This document shows, one piece after another, positions 1-7,220 of a DNA stretch of 11,071 nt. A program made the translations under genes and the position numbers. The number at the start of each line of letters is the position of its first letter. Positions within the stretch are counted from its first letter, which is position 1. This DNA comes from an uncultured Odoribacter sp. (GTDB lineage: Bacteria; Bacteroidota; Bacteroidia; Bacteroidales; Marinifilaceae), in contig URJC01000055.1 in assembly GCA_900548135.1 (NCBI GenBank), positions 1 through 11,071 on the forward strand. The letters run 5' to 3'. The notes beneath the pieces are model-generated. The model ran no database searches. It saw nothing but the letters and a program-made list of their open reading frames with translations, and was not told the origin of the DNA.

Positions 1-74
1 CCAAACTACAAATCCTACAAAAAACAGTACTACCCGAAACAAAAAGAAAATTAATCCATAACTTTGTAAAGTAA
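1..74 (+). other. Possible 3' end of an upstream gene (frame unresolved)
   Basis: The first bases could hold the tail of a gene entering from the left, but the sequence does not settle which frame. One frame is open from base 1 to a TAA at 52-54 and would end in a Lys/Tyr/Gln-rich tail. Another is open from base 3 to a TAA at 72-74 and would end in a more ordinary mixed tail (ending NFVK). A third frame stops at 59-61. Such short open stretches are common by chance in A-rich DNA, so this is a pointer only. No function can be suggested. If the first frame is correct, the promoter-like box at 59-66 is intergenic; if the second is correct, the box lies inside the gene end. Confidence 0.2.
59..66 (+). 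promoter_or_regulatory. Candidate Bacteroidota -7 box upstream of the epimerase gene
   Basis: The octamer TAACTTTG matches the Bacteroidota -7 consensus TAnnTTTG exactly and lies 39 nt before the ATG at 106. No TTTG-like -33 box is found 19-21 nt upstream, which weakens the call. The box overlaps a small inverted repeat, ACTTT-gt-AAAGT (61-72). The gene could also be read from an upstream polysaccharide operon. Confidence 0.35.
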
Positions 75-105
75 GATAACGGAACATTAATTCAAACGAA
101 AAAAA

Positions 106-540
106 ATGTCAGACATTAAATTTATCGAAGGAGGGATTTCAATAGATTACAGGGGACAGATCTCCCATGTGAATGATCTCAATATGGAGGAAATTGAACG
201 ATTTTACATTATTCATCAGCATGACACCTCGATTATACGAGCATGGCATGCACACCAACATGAAAAAAAATGGTTTTATGTTGTGAAAGGATCTTTTACA
301 GGTGCTTTTGTAAAAATTGATAATTGGGAGAATCCTTCTTCCGGCCTGAAACCGGAAATATTTCACTTGTCTGCGCAAGAAAGCAGGATATTACTGGTCC
401 CGGAAGGTTATGCCAATGGTTTTAAAGCCAATGAACCAGATTCTGTATTGTTGGTATTTTCCAATAAAATTCTTTCAGTTGCAATAAATGATAGCTGGCG
501 ATATGACAAAGACAGATGGGTAGATTGGAACAAATATTAA
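106..540 (+). CDS. RmlC-like cupin sugar epimerase/isomerase (WxcM/FdtA-type)
   Basis: This 144-residue protein is a single small cupin of the dTDP-4-dehydrorhamnose 3,5-epimerase-related group, which includes WxcM C-terminal domains and FdtA-type 3,4-ketoisomerases. These cytoplasmic enzymes act on nucleotide-linked 4-keto-6-deoxy sugars destined for O-antigen or capsule. The visible hallmarks are RAWHAHQHEKKW (residues 45-56), the strand-turn motif VVKGSF (59-64), and VPEGYANGF (98-106), which resembles the IPPGFAHGF-type turn of RmlC. It lacks the extended C-terminus of true RmlC (about 180 residues), so plain rhamnose epimerase is unlikely. The ATG follows an A-rich stretch, as usual in this phylum. 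The gene is convergent with the wzz genes and shares a hairpin terminator with them. Exact substrate and reaction (epimerase or ketoisomerase) cannot be read from the sequence; the family call is firm. Confidence 0.85.
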   Translation: MSDIKFIEGGISIDYRGQISHVNDLNMEEIERFYIIHQHDTSIIRAWHAHQHEKKWFYVVKGSFTGAFVKIDNWENPSSGLKPEIFHLSAQESRILLVPEGYANGFKANEPDSVLLVFSNKILSVAINDSWRYDKDRWVDWNKY

Positions 541-548
541 ATATATAA

Positions 549-583
549 AAAGGTCAAAAGCTGTTTTTCAGTTTTTGACCTTT
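549..583. terminator. Bidirectional intrinsic terminator between convergent genes
   Basis: A hairpin has a 15-bp stem and a five-T loop (564-568). Bases 549-563 pair with 569-583, with one G-T wobble at 560/572. It begins 8 nt after the epimerase stop codon and lies 6 nt beyond the stop of the leftward wzz gene. On the minus strand it is followed by a T-rich run (complement of 541-551), so it should work best for the leftward operon. On the plus strand the T tract is short. Confidence 0.8.
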
Positions 584-589
584 AACTCA

Positions 590-1636
590 TCAGGAAATTT
601 TTTTCATCCGGTCAATGGGAATGGTGGGAGTCGACTTTTTTGTAGATACAATTTCAGCCAAAAAAGGCTGAATTAAAACTGTCCCACAACCTAAAAACAA
701 CCCGATCATCGCAGAAGCCAAAATAATCAATGCCCGGTGAGGCTTACTAGGTACAGTCGGCTCAACTACCGGTTCAATGACAGTGAGTACAGGCATATCT
801 TCTTTCACCTGTATCCTGGCTCTTTCACGTTGCTTGACGATATCGGAATATAACCCAAAGAATAGTTCATAATCATTGGTCAGAATTTTCTTTTCTGTTT
901 CTAACTGGATACTATTCTGACTTTTATATTTTTCTTGAAACTCTATCAATCCTTTCTGTTTCTTCTCCAGTTCATCTTTCACTTCAACATAGCGTTCTTC
1001 GATGAAATCCAAAGCAGCCTGAGCCTTGGCAATACGGAACTTTGCAATATACTGTTGCAGCATAGATTGCACCTTATTAGCCAATTGAGCAGCCATCACT
1101 GCATCCGGCATGTCTACGGAAATTTTCAAATTGCCATCCTTATTATTCACTTCTGCTGTAATGGCATTTTTCAAATAACCTAAACATTCATTTTCTTCCG
1201 GTGTTAACCGTTCCACTCCGGAAGAAGCCGGAGTATAGTTTGTTTCATGCCGCCTCTCAGGTTGGATTAAGTAATTATAAAAAGTTATTTTCTCCCCTTG
1301 TGCATTTACAAACAAAGGAGAATAAATCAGTTCCTTTTGAAAAGGAACACTGAAAAGAATATCAGGATACATAGAAGGAGAAATCAATTTAACATTACGT
1401 ATATCTCCTACATTCATGCTTTGAAAAGCAGACATCCCTTCTACACTAATACGAGTCGTCCGGTCTTCTGCCTCCAAACCTAATGTACACTTAGCAGTAT
1501 ACTTACGAGGCAAAATAAAAGCTATAGCTATTCCTACTATCAGACATACTAAAATAAATCTGAATATAACTTTCCGCCGATGCCATAATTTTGCAATGAC
1601 CTCAATTAAGTCAATTTCTTCATTTTCCATCGTCAT
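590..1636 (-). CDS. Wzz-family chain-length determinant (second paralogue)
   Basis: This 348-residue polysaccharide co-polymerase sits in the inner membrane and sets the modal length of a Wzy-made polysaccharide. An N-terminal segment (EEIDLIEVIAKLW, 6-18) leads into a membrane helix at about 24-43. A periplasmic domain follows, rich in predicted coiled coil (about 200-275). The Pro-rich signature around 289-299 (PVVEPTVPSKP) precedes the second membrane helix at about 301-326. There is no cytoplasmic tyrosine-kinase domain after the second helix, so this is not a Wzc-type fusion. It resembles its neighbour (1816-2958) throughout, for example VPFQKEL, SMLQ-YI, FIEER and IQVKE, but is 32 residues shorter and has lost the Gly-rich GGLAAMAG-type segment. 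A second ATG two codons in (1630) would align equally well with the paralogue start. It appears to have its own promoter. Confidence 0.88.
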   Translation of the reverse strand: MTMENEEIDLIEVIAKLWHRRKVIFRFILVCLIVGIAIAFILPRKYTAKCTLGLEAEDRTTRISVEGMSAFQSMNVGDIRNVKLISPSMYPDILFSVPFQKELIYSPLFVNAQGEKITFYNYLIQPERRHETNYTPASSGVERLTPEENECLGYLKNAITAEVNNKDGNLKISVDMPDAVMAAQLANKVQSMLQQYIAKFRIAKAQAALDFIEERYVEVKDELEKKQKGLIEFQEKYKSQNSIQLETEKKILTNDYELFFGLYSDIVKQRERARIQVKEDMPVLTVIEPVVEPTVPSKPHRALIILASAMIGLFLGCGTVLIQPFLAEIVSTKKSTPTIPIDRMKKIS

Positions 1637-1694
1637 ATTTTACTCAGTTGTGTTTTCCCTCACTGAAGTTTCCCGCTATCTTCAATAATTAATG

Positions 1695-1732
1695 CAAAGT
1701 TACAAAAATATTTCAGAAATCTTTTAAACAAA
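1695..1732 (-). promoter_or_regulatory. Candidate promoter for the second wzz gene
   Basis: Two overlapping minus-strand -7 candidates match TAnnTTTG: TAACTTTG (1702-1695) and TATTTTTG (1710-1703). A TTTG at 1732-1729 lies 18 nt upstream of the second, slightly short of the usual 19-21. The first lies about 60 nt before the start codon and is followed by C, as in many strong Bacteroidota promoters. The preceding wzz gene ends in a terminator just upstream, so a new promoter is expected here. Confidence 0.45.
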
Positions 1733-1768
1733 TCGGCAAAATACAATCGGAAGTAGCTACATTAAAAT

Positions 1769-1804
1769 AAAAACGCCTAAAGTTATCATTCTTTAGACGT
1801 TTTT
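1769..1804 (-). terminator. Intrinsic terminator between the two wzz genes
   Basis: Bases 1769-1782 pair with 1791-1804 in a 14-position stem with a single C/A mismatch (1776/1797) and an 8-nt loop (1783-1790). On the minus strand the stem ends in a run of T on the 3' side and comes about 11 nt after the stop codon of the first wzz gene. It should end or attenuate transcription before the second wzz gene unless overridden. Confidence 0.7.
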
Positions 1805-1815
1805 ATAATAATAAC

Positions 1816-2958
1816 TTAAACGTCTGTCTTTGTTTCCTTCTCCGGCAGCCATTCAGCTAAACGTTTACAACCGGAAGCCTGTGCTATGAAAGGCAATACC
1901 AGCACTAAACCAATTCCAAGGAATGCTCCCAAAAATGTGAAAGCGACACAAATTAAGGCTCGTTTGGGTTTGGAACGTTCTCTAGGAACTGTCACGGGTT
2001 CAACAATAGTAAACACCGGAGTATTTTCTTTGACTTGAATATTAGCCTGTTCACGTTGCTTTGCTAACTCACTGTATACCCCTAAAGCAACCGTATATTC
2101 ATTGGATAATCTTTCATCAGTCGTCTTTGCTACATTAGTAGCAACATTCCGATTTGCATCCCTGAATTGAGCTAAATCTTGCTGTCTTTTCTCGAATTCT
2201 TTTTTAGCATCCCTGAAACGTTCTTCAATAAACTCCAGATTAGCCTGAGCCTTTTCGATTTTAAACTCGGTAATGTATTTTTGAAGCATACTTTGTACAC
2301 ATGCAGCTAATTGGGCTGCTGCAACAGGCTCAGGCATACTGACCGACAAGGTTACATATCCTTCTTTTTCATTCAGATTCAGGAAGATTTTACCTTTCAA
2401 TATATCCATACAATCTTTTTCTTCCTTGGATACTGTCTGAATAGAAGTTTCTGAGGAAAAAGGTAACGTTACTTCCGGCTGTTCTCCCCGTATGGCCCCT
2501 ATTATCAATCCAGGCAAACCGACCGTATATTTAGCAATAGTACCCATTAAAGAAAACTTTTGATATTCTTCGCCGGTATAATAATCCAACAAACAGACAG
2601 GCTCCTCATAGTCCTCAAATTTTATTTTAGCCTGCATCAATTCTTTCTGAAAAGGAACACTGGATAATATTTTGGGATAAATTTTAGGCGATAAAACGTC
2701 CCCGCTTCCTGAACTACCTAAATTAATACCTGCCATCGCAGCCAGACCTCCTAACCCACTGTTGACATTTTTTTCACCCAATTGGGGAACCATGGTACAA
2801 CCAGCAGAATATTCTTTAGCACTAAACAAAGCCACTAATATCCCCAAACAAGCACATATTACAGTTACCTTCAGAATAAATTTCCGCTTCAACCACAATT
2901 TTCGAATGATTTCGATAAGATCTATTTCATTTTCGTTATTCATTTCTTTCAAATCCAT
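1816..2958 (-). CDS. Wzz-family chain-length determinant (first paralogue)
   Basis: This 380-residue inner-membrane polysaccharide co-polymerase controls chain length. A short cytoplasmic N-terminus (ENEIDLIEIIRKLW, 9-22) is followed by membrane helix 1 at about 27-46. The periplasmic domain contains a Gly-rich segment (LGGLAAMAGINLGSSGSG, 69-86) and a long charged coiled coil (about 232-305). The Pro-rich PVTVPRERSKPKR motif (321-333) leads into membrane helix 2 at about 334-358. A short cytoplasmic tail without Walker motifs rules out a fused tyrosine kinase. The start is 8 nt after the stop codon of the Wza-like gene, and an AGGGA ribosome site overlaps that stop, so the two are co-transcribed. 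The partner would be a Wzy polymerase outside the window. Family assignment is firm; which polymer it measures is unknown. Confidence 0.9.
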   Translation of the reverse strand: MDLKEMNNENEIDLIEIIRKLWLKRKFILKVTVICACLGILVALFSAKEYSAGCTMVPQLGEKNVNSGLGGLAAMAGINLGSSGSGDVLSPKIYPKILSSVPFQKELMQAKIKFEDYEEPVCLLDYYTGEEYQKFSLMGTIAKYTVGLPGLIIGAIRGEQPEVTLPFSSETSIQTVSKEEKDCMDILKGKIFLNLNEKEGYVTLSVSMPEPVAAAQLAACVQSMLQKYITEFKIEKAQANLEFIEERFRDAKKEFEKRQQDLAQFRDANRNVATNVAKTTDERLSNEYTVALGVYSELAKQREQANIQVKENTPVFTIVEPVTVPRERSKPKRALICVAFTFLGAFLGIGLVLVLPFIAQASGCKRLAEWLPEKETKTDV

Positions 2959-2963
2959 AGCAT

Positions 2964-2968
2964 TCCCT
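2964..2968 (-). promoter_or_regulatory. Shine-Dalgarno-like site for the first wzz gene
   Basis: AGGGA on the minus strand overlaps the TAG stop of the Wza-like gene and lies 5 nt before the ATG at 2958. Clear Shine-Dalgarno sites are uncommon in this phylum. This one supports the chosen start and translational coupling. Confidence 0.5.
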
Positions 2969-5354
2969 ATTTCGTACTATTAATGATTGAAGTTACCAAA
3001 GCAGCCATAGAAGTAGTTGAAGTCGCAAGTCCCATAATTTCTGATAACCCCATACCTCTACGCATCGGCTTCAAAGGTACTATAACTTCACAACCTGGTT
3101 TTACTTTAGTTTTAGACAAAAGTCTGGATTTCGATACCATACCATTCATATAAACCACAAATACTTTTCTCTTCTTGGCACGGTCAGCAAATCCTCCTCC
3201 CTGGCCTATATAATATTTCAGACTGGCACCTTTCTCATAAACCACTGTATTGGGATACATTACAGCCCCACTGATTTTTACAGTTCCGGTATATTCCGGT
3301 ATCCGCAAAACATCTCCTTCCCGTAATACAATATCGTACTCTGAACCTGGATTTTTTAATGCTTTATTCAAGTCAATGCCAACATAATAAGTATTTCCGA
3401 TATCCAGCCGATTAATATCAATAGAATCCTTATTGCTACTTTGTTTAGTTAATTTCAATAAAGTCTCCACCCGTATACGTTCATCTGTATTTAACTGCCG
3501 CACCAAACGTGCACCTGAAACAAAAGCATCCGGGGTTAAGCCTCCTGCTTTCTTCACCAAATCTGACAAACGTTCTCCTTTCTTTGACAAGACATAACTT
3601 CCACCAAAAACAACTTCTCCCTCTATGACCACACTTTGCTGTTCCTGATAACCTGGAGAACGCCTTACAACAACCTCATCAAAAGGCATCAAAACAAAAC
3701 CTTTCCCACCATCAACAATCAAACCATCTTTTAAGGTCAAAGTAAAATTTTCAGCTAATATATTTCCAACTTCCATACTCTTGGAATCTTTAATGCGTCG
3801 GGCAACATCTATTTTCACTAACGAGGCAGACTCCTTTACTCCTCCTGCCTGGATGATTAAATCCTCAATAGTCATTCCCTCTGCATATTCATAAGCCCCA
3901 GGATTACCAACTGCGCCACTGATATTTATCATATAATTTTCCTGCAAATCAAAGATAGAAGGTATCAGAAGTACATCATTATTCCGTAATGTGATATCAG
4001 CCACTTTATTTTCTAATAATCCTTTTACATCCACCGCCTCAATTACAAGTGTCCGGTCCGGCTTTTCACGCTGTAATACAGCACGATTTACAAAAGCATC
4101 TCCCCTAACCCCTTCAGCCTTTTCTATCAATTCCTTCACCGTATTTACGGTACCTAGGGCATATAATCCAGGACGATAAACAGCTCCACGAATTTCTACC
4201 CGGTTTTCAAAACGGTCAAGCACAGAATCCACCGAAACAACATCTCCATCATTTAACATAAACTCCGCAAACCCAGGCTCCTCAATATTAAACACCTGAT
4301 ATTCCCGTCCGCTTTTACGGATAATCCGCACTGCTTTTTTATAAGCATCCCCTGTGAAACCGCCCGCATAATTCAGCAATTGTTTTACCGTTTCACTGTC
4401 TTTCATTTCATATATCATCGGTCGTTTAACCTTTCCTTGCAAAGTCACCAAATTCTGATAAGGAGACACAATAATCACATCTCCGTCTTCCAACCGAATA
4501 TCCAGATTACTTTTCCCTTCCAACAGGTATTGGTAGACATCCACCTTTGCTAATTCCTTACCATTACGAATCAATCTCACATTTCTCAAAGAACCGATAG
4601 CATTCACCCCGCCCGTACTATAGATCGCATGAAACAGAGAAGCTAAAGAAGACAACGTATATGTACCCGGAACTTCAACCTCCCCCATCACATTCACTCT
4701 TATACTTCGGATTTGCCCCAAAGATAAACGAATAAAAGTAGTTGGATTTGATCCGCCCATTGTAGAATAAATACGTGAAAAAGCATTCTTCAGACGAATA
4801 TTAGCCTCTTTGACAGACACTCCATTCAGATAAACCGGTCCTATCTTAGGATCAGTAATAGTACCTTCAGGAGAAATCTGTTGCCGGAAAGTCTGTTCAG
4901 AATCCCCCCAGATATCCACAATCACTTCATCACCAGGGCCTAAAATATAAGTTTCAGGCGTTGCAATATTCAAATTAGGCTCAAAAGTCAATAGTTTATT
5001 ATTAAAAATATCGCGTCCAAATACATCCGGCTCTGTTTTCTCATTCTTTTTTTGTGCCTCTGAAAAAACTCTACCTCCATCTTTATACTGTTCTTCTTCA
5101 GCAACCCGCATCCGGTCCCCAACCTCCGTATTATTAGCATTAGTTTTTTCTAAATTATCTCCATATTTACTTTTTATACGCATCAGTTGTTCCTGAGTCA
5201 CTCCTTGCTGATAAAGCATGACCAACATTTCCTGCTGTCCCATTCCTTTCTGACGGGCCTCCTGAACCATATTAATGACTTGCTCATCACTCATTTGTGC
5301 CCAAGCATACATCAATAATTGGGAAAAAAATAATAACAATAATAATTTTTTCAC
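2967..5354 (-). CDS. Wza-like polysaccharide export protein with multiple SLBB domains
   Basis: This 795-residue protein belongs to the outer-membrane polysaccharide exporter family and should form the channel for surface polysaccharide. The start is GTG: there is an in-frame stop at 5375-5373, and no ATG precedes the signal peptide. A signal peptide (MKKLLLLLFF... to YAWAQ, cleavage near 19/20) has no lipobox cysteine, unlike E. coli Wza. A charged helical segment follows (about 22-65), with the motif QGVTQEQLMRIKSKYG. The polysaccharide-export domain starts at YILGPGDEV (136-143) and runs to about 215. About six SLBB-type repeats follow near 217-296, 302-375, 386-464, 474-563, 574-685 and 691-760, each with a GxVxxPGxY-like strand and a GDVxxI-type end. 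The last 20 or so residues are a Ser/Thr/Ala-rich amphipathic helix, possibly the outer-membrane span. It is about twice the length of Wza. It lies 79 nt downstream of the antiterminator gene. Confidence 0.9.
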   Translation of the reverse strand: MKKLLLLLFFSQLLMYAWAQMSDEQVINMVQEARQKGMGQQEMLVMLYQQGVTQEQLMRIKSKYGDNLEKTNANNTEVGDRMRVAEEEQYKDGGRVFSEAQKKNEKTEPDVFGRDIFNNKLLTFEPNLNIATPETYILGPGDEVIVDIWGDSEQTFRQQISPEGTITDPKIGPVYLNGVSVKEANIRLKNAFSRIYSTMGGSNPTTFIRLSLGQIRSIRVNVMGEVEVPGTYTLSSLASLFHAIYSTGGVNAIGSLRNVRLIRNGKELAKVDVYQYLLEGKSNLDIRLEDGDVIIVSPYQNLVTLQGKVKRPMIYEMKDSETVKQLLNYAGGFTGDAYKKAVRIIRKSGREYQVFNIEEPGFAEFMLNDGDVVSVDSVLDRFENRVEIRGAVYRPGLYALGTVNTVKELIEKAEGVRGDAFVNRAVLQREKPDRTLVIEAVDVKGLLENKVADITLRNNDVLLIPSIFDLQENYMINISGAVGNPGAYEYAEGMTIEDLIIQAGGVKESASLVKIDVARRIKDSKSMEVGNILAENFTLTLKDGLIVDGGKGFVLMPFDEVVVRRSPGYQEQQSVVIEGEVVFGGSYVLSKKGERLSDLVKKAGGLTPDAFVSGARLVRQLNTDERIRVETLLKLTKQSSNKDSIDINRLDIGNTYYVGIDLNKALKNPGSEYDIVLREGDVLRIPEYTGTVKISGAVMYPNTVVYEKGASLKYYIGQGGGFADRAKKRKVFVVYMNGMVSKSRLLSKTKVKPGCEVIVPLKPMRRGMGLSEIMGLATSTTSMAALVTSIINSTK

Positions 5355-5359
5355 TTCAA

Positions 5360-5363
5360 TCCT
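5360..5363 (-). promoter_or_regulatory. Ribosome site supporting the GTG start of the Wza-like gene
   Basis: AGGA on the minus strand lies 5 nt before the GTG at 5354-5352. Together with the in-frame stop at 5375-5373 and the lack of any in-frame ATG ahead of the signal peptide, it supports the GTG as the true start. Confidence 0.45.
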
Positions 5364-5394
5364 ATATTTAAGTTATCAACCAATTTAATACAAA

Positions 5395-5402
5395 CAAAAA
5401 TA
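5395..5402 (-). promoter_or_regulatory. Weak candidate -7 box in the gap before the Wza-like gene
   Basis: The 79-nt gap 5355-5433 contains TATTTTTG on the minus strand, which fits TAnnTTTG and lies 40 nt before the GTG start. No TTTG -33 box is found at the right distance. The gap is very AT-rich, so a chance match is quite possible. I see no terminator hairpin in this gap, so read-through from the antiterminator gene is equally likely. Confidence 0.2.
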
Positions 5403-5433
5403 AAGAAAAACTAAATATAAAATCCATTTTATG

Positions 5434-5940
5434 TCAGTTTTTCACTTTTTCCACACAACTTATAGGAACAGTAATCAAGGCACATCCCAATTTTTCAAGC
5501 CGCAAAACGATCCGGAATTTATTCCGGATCTCAACCATTTCACCTTGGAAACCAGCTAATTTACCACGGACAATTTCAACCAGCGTCCCAGCAGGGATGT
5601 CTTCAAAAGACATCTCAATCGGTTCCTCATAATTATTCTCTACATAACGTAATTGTTCTATCTGATCTGCCGGAATCCTGACAGGTTTGCCTTTTTCTTT
5701 CAAAAAAGAAACCACACCGGGAATCGTCAATACAGATAAAAAAACAGATTCACGAATATGTACAAAAATATAACCAGCAATCAAGGGGACTAAGATTCTC
5801 TTCTTCCGGTCGCTCCACATTCTATATTCTGTTCTCAGAGGAAGATAATTTTCTATTCCACTGAGTTCCAAACGTTCCTTTACTTTCTTTTCAGCCCTCG
5901 AAGCAGTATACACAGCATACCATGCGCACACACTCTCCAT
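5434..5940 (-). CDS. NusG-paralogue transcription antiterminator, UpxY type
   Basis: This 168-residue protein has the two-domain layout of specialised NusG paralogues (RfaH, LoaP, UpxY). An NGN domain spans about residues 5-100, beginning with WYAVYTASRAEKKV (7-20) and including PLIAGYIFVHI (52-62). A KOW domain spans about 116-167, with AGTLVEIVRGKLAGFQGEMVEI. In Bacteroides such proteins bind RNA polymerase and prevent premature termination within the capsule operon they head. Here the gene directly precedes the Wza-like and wzz genes on the same strand, which fits that role. It is not the housekeeping NusG, which is normally beside ribosomal protein genes. Its start is 11 nt past the stop of the rluB-type gene, with a GGGG-containing ribosome site in between. 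No UpxZ-like inhibitor follows. Confidence 0.85.
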   Translation of the reverse strand: MESVCAWYAVYTASRAEKKVKERLELSGIENYLPLRTEYRMWSDRKKRILVPLIAGYIFVHIRESVFLSVLTIPGVVSFLKEKGKPVRIPADQIEQLRYVENNYEEPIEMSFEDIPAGTLVEIVRGKLAGFQGEMVEIRNKFRIVLRLEKLGCALITVPISCVEKVKN

Positions 5941-5951
5941 GTTTACCCCAA

Positions 5952-7160
5952 TTAATACACTTTCAACATATTTACTTCTTTAGGCGTCAAAAAGCGCCAT
6001 TTACCACGAGGAATGTTTTTCTTAGTAATTCCGGCAAAGTACACCCGATCCAATTTAACAATTTGATAACCAAAATGTTCAAATATACGCCTTACAATCC
6101 TGTTTTTACCGGAATGAATCTCAATACCAACCTCCGTACAATCAGTTGAAGTGTAATTTATTTCATCTGCCTTTATAAAACCGTCTTCCAGATCAACCCC
6201 ATTGGCAATTGCCTCAAAATCTGATTCAGTCAAAGGCTTATCTAAAAAGACATGATATATTTTCTTATGATCATATTTAGGATGTGTCAATTTTTTAGCC
6301 AAATCCCCGTCATTCGTAAACAATAACACACCAGTAGTCTGTCTATCCAGGCGTCCCACCGGATAGATTCGTTCTTTACAAGCACCCTCAACCAAAGACA
6401 TAACCGTTTTCCGTTCCAAAGGATCCTCAACGGTTGTCACATAATCTTTAGGTTTATTTAAAACAAGGTATACCTTTTTCTCCGGAAAAATTTGAACATC
6501 ATCCACTTCCACTTTATCAGAACGCTTCACTTTTTGACCAACCGTATCCACAACAACTCCATTCACTTTTACCCGCCCTGTTACAATCAATTCATCGGCA
6601 TCCCTGCGGGAACAAATCCCCCCCATAGAAATAAAACGATTCAAACGCAATTCTGAATTTTCATCTTCATTTTTCAGTCGGTGTAAAAATATTTTCTTTT
6701 TACTATAATGCTTTTTTCTCAGTTCTTCCTTAGATTCTTCTGAAATATTTTTCCGTTCCCGGGAATACTCCTTTTTGTATCCCCTATCCTTATATTCTAC
6801 TCTTTTTCTGGTACTATTTTCTGCACCGTTAATACTTTCCCAGCCATAGCCAGGTATTCTTTTCCGGTCTCTATCCCTCTCTCCTCTCTTTATTAAAGAC
6901 TTATGTTCAGTTCTCTTTACCTCCTCCTGACGCTGTCCTCCCGTATAATTTCTATTAGGACGACGCTCTGAAAAACGAGAATTCCGACTTTGTTCACGTC
7001 CGGTATTTTCAGGCCGATTCCCATTAAAATCCCTTCTCTCCCTTCTCTCTTTATAAACAGGTTGCTCTTGTCTTTCTTCTTTACGTGGCTGATAATCATC
7101 CCGACTATCGCTTCTCCGCGGACGATAGGAACGTTGGTTCCTGTTATACTCTCTTTCCAT
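5952..7160 (-). CDS. rluB: RluB/RsuA-family 23S rRNA pseudouridine synthase with basic N-terminal extension
   Basis: This 402-residue enzyme isomerises a uridine in ribosomal RNA to pseudouridine. Residues 1-165 are a low-complexity, probably disordered extension rich in Arg, Glu, Asn, Lys and Tyr, likely RNA-binding. An S4 RNA-binding domain follows (about 170-217; LRLNRFISMGGICSRRDADE). The synthase domain runs from about 228 to 398, with KVYLVLNKPKDYVTT, the catalytic motif GRLDRQTTG (Asp272) and the late motif KNRIVRRIFEHFGY. The large-subunit assignment (RluB rather than RsuA or RluF) rests on overall resemblance, so the exact target base is inferred. Such extensions are usual for this enzyme in Bacteroidota, so it is not a fusion artefact. 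It lies 87 nt downstream of lptG and 11 nt upstream of the antiterminator. Confidence 0.87.
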   Translation of the reverse strand: MEREYNRNQRSYRPRRSDSRDDYQPRKEERQEQPVYKERRERRDFNGNRPENTGREQSRNSRFSERRPNRNYTGGQRQEEVKRTEHKSLIKRGERDRDRKRIPGYGWESINGAENSTRKRVEYKDRGYKKEYSRERKNISEESKEELRKKHYSKKKIFLHRLKNEDENSELRLNRFISMGGICSRRDADELIVTGRVKVNGVVVDTVGQKVKRSDKVEVDDVQIFPEKKVYLVLNKPKDYVTTVEDPLERKTVMSLVEGACKERIYPVGRLDRQTTGVLLFTNDGDLAKKLTHPKYDHKKIYHVFLDKPLTESDFEAIANGVDLEDGFIKADEINYTSTDCTEVGIEIHSGKNRIVRRIFEHFGYQIVKLDRVYFAGITKKNIPRGKWRFLTPKEVNMLKVY

Positions 7161-7187
7161 CCTTGTGTTTATTGTTTAATCTGAATT

Positions 7188-7220
7188 CAAATGTTTATGC
7201 TACATATTCGAAAATACGAA
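7188..7220 (-). promoter_or_regulatory. Weak candidate promoter for the rluB-type gene
   Basis: In the 87-nt gap after lptG the minus strand shows AACATTTG (7195-7188), one mismatch from TAnnTTTG. TTCG (7220-7217) lies 21 nt upstream, one mismatch from TTTG. The match is imperfect. No convincing terminator follows lptG, so the gene may also be read from the tgt promoter. Confidence 0.2.

Noticed and set aside
139..378. Minus-strand open frame of 79 codons inside the epimerase gene
   Set aside because: It is a shadow of a well-supported cupin gene and has no independent support.
590..5940. The possibility of a novel defence or mobile system in the leftward block
   Set aside because: Every gene fits known surface-polysaccharide export and regulation families. 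I saw no nuclease, integrase, transposase or toxin motif and no flanking repeats.
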